A stretch of DNA of 64,000 bases from Leeia oryzae DSM 17879 (lineage in GTDB: Bacteria; Pseudomonadota; Gammaproteobacteria; Burkholderiales; Leeiaceae): NCBI RefSeq assembly GCF_000376945.1, contig NZ_AQXU01000021.1, forward strand, positions 62,001 through 126,000. The letters run 5' to 3'. The notes beneath the pieces are model-generated. The model worked only from the letters and a program-made list of their open reading frames with translations, searched no databases and was not told the DNA's origin. This document shows positions 8,563 to 16,922 of this stretch, piece by piece (the stretch's first letter is position 1; each line of letters starts with the position of its first letter). The position numbers were made by a program, and so were the translations under genes.

Positions 8563-9607
8563 GGTTACAAGAATTGTTGCATTAGTTCTAAGGACCAATA
8601 CTCTGGAAGCCTTGCAAAGGCTGGAAAGGTTACCGTAATTGTTACGATGCCCGACGGTCGCTGACGGCTCGAACTCCTGTACTGAAGCCGCTGCTTCCAA
8701 GGCTTAATTCGTCGCAAGCTCAGCAAATGCTGGAAAGGTTACAGTAATTGTTGCAGTTTCAGCCGGTCACTCAGGGCTATGGTTACATTATTTGTTGCAT
8801 AGTTTCTGAGACCCGAGACCCCGGAAGCCTTGAAAAGGCTCGAAAGGTTACCGTAATTGTTGCGATGCCCGACGGTCGCTGACGGCTCGAACTCCTGTAC
8901 TGAAGCCGCTGCTTCCAAGGCTTAATTCGTCGTAAGCCCTGCAAATGCTGGAAAGGTTACAGTAATTGTTGCAGTTTCAGTCGGTCACTCATGGCTATGG
9001 TTACATTATTTGTTGCACAGTTTCTGAGACCCGAAACCCCGGAAGCCTTGAAAAGGCTCGAAAGGTTACCGTAATTGTTGCGATGCCCGGCGGTCGCTGA
9101 CGGCTCGAACTCCTGTACTTAAGCCGCTGCTTCCAAGGCTTAATTCGTCGCAAGCCCAGCAAATGCTGGAAAAGTTACATTAATTGTTGCAGTTTCAGCC
9201 GGTCACTCAGGGCTATGGTTACATTATTTGTTGCATCTTTTCAGAGAGCCGAGACCCCGGAAGCCTTGAAAAGGCTCGAAAGGTTACCGTAATTGTTGCG
9301 ATGCCCGACGGTCGCTGACGGCTCCAACTCCTGTACTGAAGCCGCTGCTTCCAAGGCTTAATTCGTCGTAAGCCCTGCAAATGCTGGAAAGGTTACAGTA
9401 ATTGTTGCAGTTTCAGCCGGTCACTCAGGGCTATGGTTACATTATTTGTTGCATCTTTTCAGAGACCCGAGACCCAAGAAGCCTTGCAAATGTTGGAAAG
9501 GTTACCAAAGTTGTTGCAGCCATTGCCCCCTGATGCCATGTCTATGGTTAACAGAACTGTTGGCTATCTTGCATGAATGAACGGTTAAGGTAGCTGAAAT
9601 TGTTGCA
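8563..9607 (+). repeat. Array of 16 copies of a 19-bp motif in a 218-bp higher-order repeat
   Basis: The motif GGTTACNNNAATTGTTGCA (with small variations) starts at 8563, 8629, 8737, 8781, 8846, 8955, 8999, 9064, 9173, 9217, 9282, 9391, 9435, 9500, 9546 and 9589, always in the same orientation. From 8563 to 9500 the spacing cycles through about 65, 109 and 44 bp, giving a 218-bp unit present four times plus a degenerate end. The sequence between motifs is also conserved in each unit. No long reading frame crosses it. The layout suits an origin or centromere-like array bound by a sequence-specific protein, perhaps the product of the next gene. Confidence 0.85.
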
Positions 9608-9851
9608 AGCCGCGGACCGAAGTAGCAAAAGAAGCAGGTAGGCATAGTACGTGTGTAAAAGCCGTGAAGAGCTAGTAATAGTTAATGTACGTACAAGTTT
9701 CTGCTACAAAAATTCATAACTAATCTTTGTTAAACCTTAGCAGTATTAGTGTCATCCGCATACGCCATAGACATTCCTTGTTTTATGACAAGGAAAATGC
9801 ATTCACTTCGCATTCACAATCATGACTTTGACTTAGCTAGGGTTGCTTCAA

Positions 9852-10514
9852 ATGCCAACAGTTCGGATACTGCAGTTTCAATTTCAAATTCTGAAGAACG
9901 GTCTCAACTTGGTACCAGTTAATCTCGAAATTGAAGCTGAGCTCACTGGCACACACGAGTTCACTCTCCGCCTTCCAACTGGAGAGTATCGTGTATGGAA
10001 AAATTCACTCAAGAAATTTGTGCTTGATATTGATAGCAAGAAGCCTGGTCCAATCATCATTAGAAAGGCAGGGCTTGAAAAACTTCGTCCGCTCTTTCAG
10101 CAATTGTGCGAGCTGCTTGCCAATAGTAAGAATGGTTGGGTTCCCATCACCCGGGCTGGAGCAGGCCAAACGGATAAGAGCTGCAAGATTCGTGTGAGCG
10201 ACGTTGTTTACAAGACTCAAGTAAGTTATATGGTCTACGAACAAGAGTGCCGAACCCATACATTAACAATGCCGGTCAGCCTATTACGAGAATTCGATGG
10301 AAAATTATTTGCTCCTAAATGGGCATTGATGGGAATAATACACGACCGTATCCTCGACAGAAAATCTTGGCCACATGACATCGAACATGGCCAATTTCTT
10401 GATAGCGAAGCACTGTGGGAACAATTGTTCGCCCCTGTTCAAGCTGAACTTGAGTTAAAAGGAGCGAAGAAGCAAGCCCCCAGCGTTACTATGACTGCGG
10501 TTGAAAAAGCATAA
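9852..10514 (+). CDS. Unrecognised protein downstream of the repeat array
   Basis: The protein is 220 aa from the ATG at 9852; a TTG three codons earlier is an alternative start. I recognise no domain. The sequence is soluble and mixed alpha/beta in character, with hydrophobic beta-like segments near the N-terminus (VRILQFQFQI) and a lysine/alanine-rich tail, without signal peptide or membrane segment. It is the only gene directly downstream of the 16-copy array, in the same direction, so a DNA-binding role (replication, partition or repression) is possible. That is inference from position only. Confidence 0.6.
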   Translation: MPTVRILQFQFQILKNGLNLVPVNLEIEAELTGTHEFTLRLPTGEYRVWKNSLKKFVLDIDSKKPGPIIIRKAGLEKLRPLFQQLCELLANSKNGWVPITRAGAGQTDKSCKIRVSDVVYKTQVSYMVYEQECRTHTLTMPVSLLREFDGKLFAPKWALMGIIHDRILDRKSWPHDIEHGQFLDSEALWEQLFAPVQAELELKGAKKQAPSVTMTAVEKA

Positions 10515-10569
10515 GGGACTACCACCACCATTAATTGTACGATTATGTTGATAAAGCACTCTCAACAAC

Positions 10570-10773
10570 CTAGTTATAAAAATAATCACAGTATCTACGC
10601 AACCAAACATTCAATTTTGCAACACTGGGCCTTAAATTGCGCCGGCGCAACTTCACTCCTGTGATGAGATTCCAAGGTCGTAAACAGTTCTTGAAGTACA
10701 CATAACCGGCACTCAGGTCAGGATGCTTAGGATGTAATTGCGCTGGCGCAACTGCATCGAACTCTAACAGCAA
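10570..10773 (-). pseudogene. Coding-like fragment containing two 14-bp palindromes
   Basis: A 67-codon minus-strand frame. Its translation (for example GYVYFKNCLRPWNLITGVKL) looks protein-like and could be the end of a transposase or other lost gene, but I cannot assign a family. Two copies of the palindrome TTGCGCYGGCGCAA lie inside it (10637-10650, 10738-10751), so the segment may be regulatory instead. No ribosome-binding site is evident. Confidence 0.25.
10637..10751. repeat. Two direct copies of an 18-bp palindromic element
   Basis: AATTGCGCYGGCGCAACT occurs at about 10635-10652 and 10736-10753, 101 bp apart; the inner 14 bp are palindromic. They lie 190-300 bp before the serine recombinase gene. 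Paired palindromes upstream of a resolvase could be crossover or accessory sites (res-like) or operators. Confidence 0.45.
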
Positions 10774-10938
10774 AATTTGTCAGTACTGTCAGGAAGGGGC
10801 ACCACTAACTATATGCCGTGCGTACAACAAACGATGGATTTTTTGACACGCCTCACTTCATCTCCTCAAAGCCGCACTATACCTCTTTAGATGTTCAACA
10901 AGTCGTCAAACATTCAATGTTCAAAAAAGGGGTATGGC

Positions 10939-11496
10939 ATGGCAGATATTGGATACGCACGGGTCAGCACTCATATGCAAACGGCAGACCTCCAGCTTGA
11001 TGCTCTAAGAGCCGCAGGGGTTGCGTCAATTTACGAAGATACAGCAAGTGGCAAAAACGCTGACAGGCCTGAGCTAGAACAATGCCTGAAAGCATTACGG
11101 GACGGAGATACATTAGTTGTGTGGCGACTAGACCGCCTTGGCAGAAATTTGCGAGACCTTATTCGGATTGTTAATGAGTTATCCGGTCGAGGTGTCAAGT
11201 TCAAGTCACTGAAAGAGGCAATTGATACCAGTGGCCCGGCAGGAAGGCTAATATTCCACATGTTTGCTGCACTGGCAGAGTTTGAGAGAGCATCACTGCG
11301 GGAGCGGACCATTGCGGGTCTTACTGCAGCCAGGGCTCGCGGCCGCACCGGTGGTCGTCCATCCAGTCTCAATAGCAAGCAACAGCGAACGGCTTTGGCA
11401 ATGTTGGAAAGTCGAGAATTATCAGTAACTGAGATTGCCGCCCATTTCGGGGTATCTCGTACCACCTTGTACAACTTATATTCAAAGCGAAAATAG
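10939..11496 (+). CDS. Small serine recombinase (resolvase/invertase family)
   Basis: The protein is 185 aa from the ATG at 10939, which has AGGGG eight bases upstream. The N-terminal catalytic domain has the nucleophile in YARVST (Ser at about residue 9) and the arginine motif WRLDRLGRN, then the dimer helix beginning GRLIFHMFAALAEFERA. A C-terminal helix-turn-helix (TEIAAHFGVSRTTLYNLYSK) binds DNA. All signature residues are present, so it should be active. The family includes Tn3-type resolvases and Hin/Pin invertases; the sequence alone does not separate them. No invertible segment is obvious, so resolution of multimers of the element is the simplest role. Confidence 0.9.
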   Translation: MADIGYARVSTHMQTADLQLDALRAAGVASIYEDTASGKNADRPELEQCLKALRDGDTLVVWRLDRLGRNLRDLIRIVNELSGRGVKFKSLKEAIDTSGPAGRLIFHMFAALAEFERASLRERTIAGLTAARARGRTGGRPSSLNSKQQRTALAMLESRELSVTEIAAHFGVSRTTLYNLYSKRK

Positions 11497-11518
11497 TATT
11501 AACTGACCCTCCTGGTAA

Positions 11519-11662
11519 CTAGCAAACCACTGTGCCATCTGCTTTTACATAGTAGCGGTTGCTGATATCACTATAGGTAGTAAATCCATCATCCCAACCT
11601 TTATTCCCAACAAAGACATACCACCCACAGCAGGTGTCCAATAGCTGTGGGCTCGGAGATAT
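11519..11662 (-). pseudogene. In-frame extension downstream of the hypothetical gene's stop codon
   Basis: Directly after the TAA that ends the gene at 11663-12250, the same frame stays open for 47 codons and encodes a strikingly protein-like peptide (GWYVFVGNKGWDDGF, ending NRYYVKADGTVVC). Either the upstream gene was once longer and has acquired a stop, or this is the tail of another, lost gene. There is no ATG, GTG or ribosome-binding site for independent expression. Confidence 0.3.
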
Positions 11663-12250
11663 TTAATCACCCCAATTCTTCGCTGCTTCTTTCGACTCCT
11701 CCTGGAGCATTTTCACAACATCTGCGAATTTCTCTCCGGTTAAATTAGCAACAAGATAACCAATTCGGTTTGCCCCCTCTTCAGTCACAATGAAAGGCAC
11801 GTACCCTAGGCCCCACACCCTATCATTTCTTTCTTGAATAGCAATTTCAGCTTTTTCGTTCGCAGGCTTGAGATAACCTTTTTTGACCAAGCTCAAAATA
11901 CCTATTTCAGTAAAAATTCCGCACTCCCTGTCATCAAACAGCTGGTATTTTTTGCGAAGAAGGTTGTTGAAATGTTGACTATTGTAAGTCTTGGTAAGAC
12001 ACATGATACCCAAGACAAGAGCCTCCATAGGTGGAAGTGTTTGTACTTCATTTTTGCCTGCTGACTGGGTTACTTCATCAGTGAAGTAAAGTCCCATCAG
12101 TGAATGCAGGAATGGCCAACTTGGGTCGCTTAGTTTTTCAGGATACAGCACTGTTTTACACCCTATCGCAATTAGGTTAAATAAATGACCAGCATGAAAG
12201 CTGTCTGATAAATGACTACAGCATTTTGTAAGGCATCTTAACATACACAA
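11663..12250 (-). CDS. Hypothetical protein, 195 aa
   Basis: No family recognised. The N-terminus is cysteine-rich (MCMLRCLTKCCSHL), the centre contains LPPMEALVLGIMCLTKTYNSQHFNNLL, which could be helical, and the C-terminus resembles a winged-helix or dimerisation region (FVTEEGANRIGYLVANLTGE is close to the observed order of residues, with FIVTEEG actually present). There is no signal peptide. It is convergent with the recombinase and divergent from umuDC. Its frame continues openly beyond the stop codon. Confidence 0.5.
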   Translation of the reverse strand: MCMLRCLTKCCSHLSDSFHAGHLFNLIAIGCKTVLYPEKLSDPSWPFLHSLMGLYFTDEVTQSAGKNEVQTLPPMEALVLGIMCLTKTYNSQHFNNLLRKKYQLFDDRECGIFTEIGILSLVKKGYLKPANEKAEIAIQERNDRVWGLGYVPFIVTEEGANRIGYLVANLTGEKFADVVKMLQEESKEAAKNWGD

Positions 12251-12427
12251 TTCAAGTAGCTCGAGGGTGGCACTTCCCTGGGTTGACCTGAGTCAACTTA
12301 GAGCAATTCCGTTGTCACTCCTCGGTGATAAATTATTGGCTGCCAGCAACAAGCGTGCTCATACATCTTCATCTGCTAGTTTTATGCCCTTAGCAGGGTC
12401 TTCAAACCTGCTGAATGGCACTATATT

Positions 12428-12449
12428 TTATAGAACGTACGTTCTATAA
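12428..12449. promoter_or_regulatory. 22-bp perfect palindrome upstream of umuDC (candidate SOS operator)
   Basis: The palindrome has the core ATAGAACGTACGTTCTAT and extends two bases further each side. It ends 7 bp before the umuD-like start and would cover the promoter/leader. It contains GAAC-N4-GTTC, the spacing seen in LexA boxes of Gram-positive type, not the CTGT-N8-ACAG box common in beta/gammaproteobacteria. Regulation by a LexA-like or element-encoded repressor is likely; which one is unknown. Confidence 0.6.
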
Positions 12450-12456
12450 TATTTTC

Positions 12457-12849
12457 ATGAATCAGCTATATATCCTCCCTTTCCAAATGTCTTATCCGCC
12501 CAGGTACTACCCCTTCATAGGTTGCCGGGTGGTAGCCGGTTTTCCAAGCCCTGCAAGTGATTATCTGGATGAACCGCTGAACATCCAGGATTTGCTGGTG
12601 TCGCATCCAGCCAGTACCTTCTTCATGAATTACACAGCTCGGCCCATTCCATCCGAGATGGTTAATACTGGAGATGTCCTAGTAGTCGACAAAAGTGTGC
12701 GGCCCTGGAATGGGTCTTTGGTAGTGCTATGCCAAGAGGGAGACATGAAACTACGGCGCTGGAATGGTGATGAGCGTACCGAGATAGAGAGCGACGACTG
12801 GTACGTCTGGGGTGTGGTCGTGGGGTTGGCTAGGAAGCTGGTGAAGTAA
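12457..12849 (+). CDS. UmuD-like protein, apparently lacking the Ser-Lys catalytic dyad
   Basis: A 130-aa protein, the usual UmuD length. The cleavage region is conserved: AGFPSPASDYLDEPLN around residues 27-42, with the Ala-Gly bond at 27-28. In the S24 peptidase domain, ungapped alignment to UmuD at the TGDVLVVDKS block puts Pro63 where the nucleophile serine belongs and Arg100 (MKLRRW) where the general-base lysine belongs. Ser66 is present but would need a two-residue deletion to serve. It may therefore be unable to cleave itself. It is followed two bases after its stop by umuC, so it still likely partners that polymerase. Start chosen at the second ATG after the palindrome. Confidence 0.8.
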   Translation: MNQLYILPFQMSYPPRYYPFIGCRVVAGFPSPASDYLDEPLNIQDLLVSHPASTFFMNYTARPIPSEMVNTGDVLVVDKSVRPWNGSLVVLCQEGDMKLRRWNGDERTEIESDDWYVWGVVVGLARKLVK

Positions 12850-12851
12850 TC

Positions 12852-14123
12852 ATGTTGTGGGCATTGGCTGATGTAAACAACATGTATGCTTCCTGCGAGC
12901 AAGTTTTTCGGCCGGACTTGCGAGGAAAGCCAGTCATCGTGGTCTCCAATAACGATGGCTCCATCATCGCCAGGAACAAGGAATCCAAAGCACTAGGTAT
13001 CAAAATGGGGGCCCCATTGCACCTGTGTGGGGACATTATCAGACGGTACAATGTAACGGTTTTTAGCTCCCAATACACCCTCTACGGGGACATGAGTAAT
13101 CGCATCATGACATTGTTTGCCGACATGGCGCCTGCGATTGAAATTTACAGTATCGATGAGTGTTTCCTCTTTTTTCCAGCCGGACTAAAACAAGCCAGAG
13201 AACATGGTCTCAACATTAAGGACACTATCAATACCTGTACCGGCCTAGGCATTTGTGTTGGTTTTGGTGTCACCAAAACGCAAGCCAAGTTGGCAAACCA
13301 TATTGCCAAAACCAGACCGCAGATGGGGGGCGTGTTTGACCTTTCTGTCTTGAATGCTGATGAGCAAACCGAATTGATGGACGGTATTTCGATTGAAGAG
13401 GTATGGGGTGTCGGGCGACGGTATGTAGAGCGCCTGGGGCTCATGGGAATTGAAACTGTCCGGCAGCTGCGAGATGCCAATATAGAGCAGATAAAAACGC
13501 GGTTTGGTTCTGTGCTTTGCCGAACGGTGCTTGAGTTGCGAGGAGTCTCCTGTTTCCCACTGGAGGCTAACGCACCGGACAAACAGCAAATTATGTGTAG
13601 TCGTTCATTTGCGAAAGAAGTCACTGAACTAAACGTACTGAAGTCAGCAGTCAGCCATCACCTTCGACGTGCGATGCAGAAATTGAGAAAGCAGCATTCG
13701 GTGGCCCATGGATTTGTGGTGATGATTCGTACCAACCCCTTTAAACCAGAGCGCCCGCAACATCACGCATCATTGACCGGTATGCTGCCTTATCCGACTG
13801 ATGACACGCTCGTCATTCAGGCATACGCAATGCAGGTACTGAAAAGACTATATCGGCCAGGCTACGGCTACAAAAAGGCGGGAATTATGCTGAGTGAAGT
13901 GCAGCCGAAGCAGATTCATCAACACGACCTGTTCCAACCAGAAATCATGCAGAGCCCAAGACGGGGGGCTCTCATGTCGACAATGGACCAGATAGCCCGA
14001 AAATTTGGGACTGAAAAAATTAAACTTGGCAGTGAACTACACCGGGGATGGGAGATGCGGCGTGAACGCTTATCCCCTCGCTATACCACTCGATGGGATG
14101 AGCTACCCAAAGTTGGGATATGA
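12852..14123 (+). CDS. umuC: UmuC-type Y-family DNA polymerase V subunit
   Basis: A 423-aa protein of family length. The N-terminal palm motif ALADVNNMYASCEQVF provides the first metal ligand, and YSIDECFLFF near residues 99-108 carries the paired Asp-Glu of the active site (usual form SIDEAFL, so Ala to Cys here). The helix-hairpin-helix and little-finger regions follow. The C-terminal DUF4113 end (MSTMDQIARKFGTEKIKLG, then SPRYTTRWDELPKV) is typical of UmuC/RumB/MucB. It performs error-prone translesion synthesis. Element-borne umuDC pairs are frequent on plasmids and ICEs. Confidence 0.95.
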   Translation: MLWALADVNNMYASCEQVFRPDLRGKPVIVVSNNDGSIIARNKESKALGIKMGAPLHLCGDIIRRYNVTVFSSQYTLYGDMSNRIMTLFADMAPAIEIYSIDECFLFFPAGLKQAREHGLNIKDTINTCTGLGICVGFGVTKTQAKLANHIAKTRPQMGGVFDLSVLNADEQTELMDGISIEEVWGVGRRYVERLGLMGIETVRQLRDANIEQIKTRFGSVLCRTVLELRGVSCFPLEANAPDKQQIMCSRSFAKEVTELNVLKSAVSHHLRRAMQKLRKQHSVAHGFVVMIRTNPFKPERPQHHASLTGMLPYPTDDTLVIQAYAMQVLKRLYRPGYGYKKAGIMLSEVQPKQIHQHDLFQPEIMQSPRRGALMSTMDQIARKFGTEKIKLGSELHRGWEMRRERLSPRYTTRWDELPKVGI

Positions 14124-14206
14124 AACAGCATTTAAAGAATCAAAGCCTCTTGGATACCATCCCTGGCGGCCAATCTAGTGCAGTAATAAATTGATGTAAT
14201 CCAAGA

Positions 14207-14335
14207 CCAGCTGACCAGGTTGACCGGGTATTTTCAAGAACATTTCTATTATTCTTTATATGTTCTCAACTAGGTCAAGAAAAAGAGAAATATAGAAAAA
14301 GTTTCTATTTGTACCCGGTCAGCCTGGTCAGCTGG
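14207..14335. repeat. 24-bp inverted repeat with 81-bp spacer between convergent genes
   Basis: The arm at 14207-14230 (begins CCAGCTGACCAGG) pairs with 14312-14335 (ends CCTGGTCAGCTGG) with a single mismatch that would be G-U in one transcript. The spacer is very AT-rich and holds a second hairpin (AGAACAT/ATGTTCT). A run of T follows the right arm. It sits between umuC and the leftward helicase gene. A terminator is the plain reading, but the size and spacer also fit a small non-autonomous element or a single-strand origin. Confidence 0.6.
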
Positions 14336-14360
14336 TTTTTAATATTATGCAAAAAAATAG

Positions 14361-15614
14361 TTATAGCCGGACATTGCAAGTTCTAATGCGGCCACTAGTG
14401 GAGTTCGCACGCCCCTCCTCTAGCTTACCTATTACGTCAGGTAATCGTTTCCAAAATTTTGGAGATGCGGCCGGTGGCATTCCATTTTCGCGACACCAGT
14501 TCACATAATCCGAATATACCTTTGTTTTGGGTGTATCAACTTCGACTTTCCTTTCAATACCAATGTCATGAACCCACGAAAAGACAGAGTTAGTTTCAAA
14601 TTTAACAGATTGAGAAGCGTCTCGCATTGCAACAGGCAACACATCATCAAATCGGCCACGACTTAAAAGGCGCTGCAAACCCTCAAGTGCCCAGTTCAAA
14701 ACGCCGGACAGCTCCGTGTCGACTATTCGCTTAGCAAGCATAGGGTCACGCTCCCGTTCTGCAATTTCGACAGGAAAGGGTACCACATCGAATCGCCGCC
14801 AAAACCCAGTTGACTGGTCAGTCACAGATGGCATATGGTTTGCCAAAATTAGCCACTTCCCATTTATTCTGACAGAGATGGGGTCACGATATTTTCTGTC
14901 AATTTGCATTAACTCGCCTGCAATTAGCGACTTTATCGACTGTTCACAAATATTACGTTGAGGTGCCTCGTCGCAATATATAAGTGAGGCACCAATTATT
15001 GAAGCCATTTTAAAACCATCTAGTGCGTCGAGTTGCACTGCGGCCGTATGCTGGTGTAATGCTTGAATGATATTCGCCAAAGCCCCCTTACCGTTTGCAC
15101 CGCTGCCTATCCAAATTTGTGCTCGCTGAAAACGGGCATCAGTTATTAGTGTATAGCCAACATACTCCTGCACCCGCTCACGCACCGGCTTGTCAGGTAA
15201 AACGGTCTCCAAAAACTTGTTAAACTCAACTGGAGGCGGGGCTGAGGGGTCAAAATCGCAAGCTAGGGCGTAAGTAAGACCTAGTTTTTTATCATGAGGC
15301 TGCAATGAAGGGCCACCATCCAGATATAAATACCCGTTGCGTAAAGGAATAACAGGAACAGAGCATTTGCTGCTATCTAGCAAAGGAAGGCACAGTAAAG
15401 CAGTGTGATATGCGGCGCTACAATTGGCTGGATTTGCGATATCTGTTGTTTTTTCAACCAACCACCGCATGGCCAGTCGCTCACCTGTTAAGTCATTCAT
15501 TACTCGCCAGTGGCTACCAATCCATTCATACAACAGGCTATTATCTGTTACATAGCGTTCTGTTTCTTCGAGAAAATTGGCAAATTTTATTGGTTGAAAT
15601 GGTTCACGTTTCAT
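14361..15614 (-). CDS. P4-type phage/plasmid helicase (D5_N, SF3 NTPase)
   Basis: The protein is 417 aa from the ATG at 15612-15614, which has GGAGGTGACC just upstream. Residues ~60-170 match the D5_N region of P4-alpha-like proteins, and the SF3 helicase follows: Walker A-like WIGSGANGKGALANII, Walker B-like ASLIYCDEAP, and motif C WLILANHMPSV ahead of the arginine finger region GFWRRFDVVPFP. It would unwind the origin during element replication. The N-terminal archaeo-eukaryotic primase domain of longer relatives is absent. The C-terminus ends in a short unrelated tail. Confidence 0.85.
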   Translation of the reverse strand: MKREPFQPIKFANFLEETERYVTDNSLLYEWIGSHWRVMNDLTGERLAMRWLVEKTTDIANPANCSAAYHTALLCLPLLDSSKCSVPVIPLRNGYLYLDGGPSLQPHDKKLGLTYALACDFDPSAPPPVEFNKFLETVLPDKPVRERVQEYVGYTLITDARFQRAQIWIGSGANGKGALANIIQALHQHTAAVQLDALDGFKMASIIGASLIYCDEAPQRNICEQSIKSLIAGELMQIDRKYRDPISVRINGKWLILANHMPSVTDQSTGFWRRFDVVPFPVEIAERERDPMLAKRIVDTELSGVLNWALEGLQRLLSRGRFDDVLPVAMRDASQSVKFETNSVFSWVHDIGIERKVEVDTPKTKVYSDYVNWCRENGMPPAASPKFWKRLPDVIGKLEEGRANSTSGRIRTCNVRL

Positions 15615-16217
15615 GCGGTCACCTCCGCACCAGTAGCCACTAGAATCAAACAATTCATAATGCCAAAAGCATAAACTATGATATTCATACGTACCTGTAA
15701 AAGTTAACAGCCACGTCGGCTGTCAACCGTATAGGTTCATCTGCTTGGGATGATTTGCTTTTTTTGAGAATTTTTAAAAATTACTTACTCGTACATTTAG
15801 TCAATATGAAATGCGAATATTTCCACATGGTAGGTTTTTTCTTTTAGGTCATGAAGAAAGCATGATTGACATTCTCGAGATGTCATAACAACTCACGCCG
15901 TCCGAACGAAAAAATATTTAAGATTTAAGAAGCCAATTTACAGTGGCTTTCTTGAAGAATACGTTCTACGAAAAGGTGGCAAGGTGAAATCGGAAATGAG
16001 CATGCCCGGACGGCTTTAGGAGTGGAACTTGTTAGGACAATTTTTAAGGCATGAGCTAATTGAAAGGGTAGTTGTCACATCAAGCCAACTATGAAGAAAA
16101 CTTAGACAATTCAAATGCTGATATCAGCTAACAACGAACTCTATGGGTATCAGAGCATGTTACGGTGACCCCAAGCTGATTACTGTTGCCCATCAGGCCA
16201 TATTACTACCGTTCCCA
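15615..16217. other. Gene-free 603-bp stretch
   Basis: AT-rich spacer between the helicase and the Avs-like operon. The only local structure I see is a six-base-pair hairpin (ACAGCC/GGCTGT) at about 15706-15722, some 95 bp upstream of the helicase. No credible reading frame, repeat or terminator. Confidence 0.5.
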
Positions 16218-16922
16218 TCATTCATCATTAGGTTCGATTTCATTCGCTTCACCAGTAAGCACAGTGAGCTTTGTTCGCATGTCCGCTAAATGGGAAGTTG
16301 CGAGAGTTGCAAATATCTCTAGCTTCTGAATTTTGTTCTGCAATATTTCAATGGCATGTTGTGTAACGTCAGAGGAATAGTCGAGGCCACCATCCACGAA
16401 GTCAACAATACGAACTTCGAGCGTCACATCCGCTTCAGCATCGATAGCGCTCTGAATCCAAGACTTCGACTCTTCCGAAGCATTCTCAGCAGCCGTGGCC
16501 AAAAAGTGCTGTACCAAAACCCGCGCCGCATCGTCGAGTTTCACGGCAAAGTCGAGCATAGTCTCGATATCATCTTCGACTTCAACACCTGCAGGCGGCT
16601 CCGGAATAAAGCGAAATCGTGGACCGTTGCTGGCATCAAGTGTGTCGAGCGTCCGTAGGAGTGGTTCTAACTTCTCAAGGGGACGAAGTCGAGGAGGAAG
16701 GTTGTACCTCCGCTCCCACAGCCGAAGGACCAATTCCGCACAGGAGTTCTGTGCCACAATTTTGTCCTCAGGATGCGCATTTTCGGCATCGCGGATACGC
16801 TCAGCAAGCACGTGCGCCATCCACTGAGCAAGCTCGTCGTCTCCAAGCTTCAGCTGAGCGACAAGTCGCTTGCCGAATTCAATCACTGCTCTTGAGCGTT
16901 CTAGCAATTCCATCTTCTTCAA
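16218..16922 (-). CDS. Accessory protein of the Cap4/STAND operon
   Basis: A 234-aa, acidic, strongly helical protein with no recognised domain, signal peptide or membrane segment. Its start overlaps the end of the giant NTPase gene by 44 bp in another frame, a large overlap that implies obligate co-translation. The N-terminal 110 residues (containing DDELAQWMAHVLAERIRDAE and AELVLRLWERRYNLPP) look like a helical adaptor, and the C-terminus resembles a coiled coil. Some Avs systems have a small partner gene; a regulatory or folding role is inferred from the overlap only. Confidence 0.65.
   Translation of the reverse strand: MKKMELLERSRAVIEFGKRLVAQLKLGDDELAQWMAHVLAERIRDAENAHPEDKIVAQNSCAELVLRLWERRYNLPPRLRPLEKLEPLLRTLDTLDASNGPRFRFIPEPPAGVEVEDDIETMLDFAVKLDDAARVLVQHFLATAAENASEESKSWIQSAIDAEADVTLEVRIVDFVDGGLDYSSDVTQHAIEILQNKIQKLEIFATLATSHLADMRTKLTVLTGEANEIEPNDE

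Noticed and set aside
8563-9607. CRISPR array
   Set aside because: Repeats are 19 bp, spacing is 44-109 bp in a fixed cycle, and the sequence between motifs is itself repeated, so these are not spacers; no cas gene is near.
10937-11496. Invertible segment controlled by the serine recombinase
   Set aside because: No pair of inverted crossover sites flanking a promoter or gene was found within a few kb.
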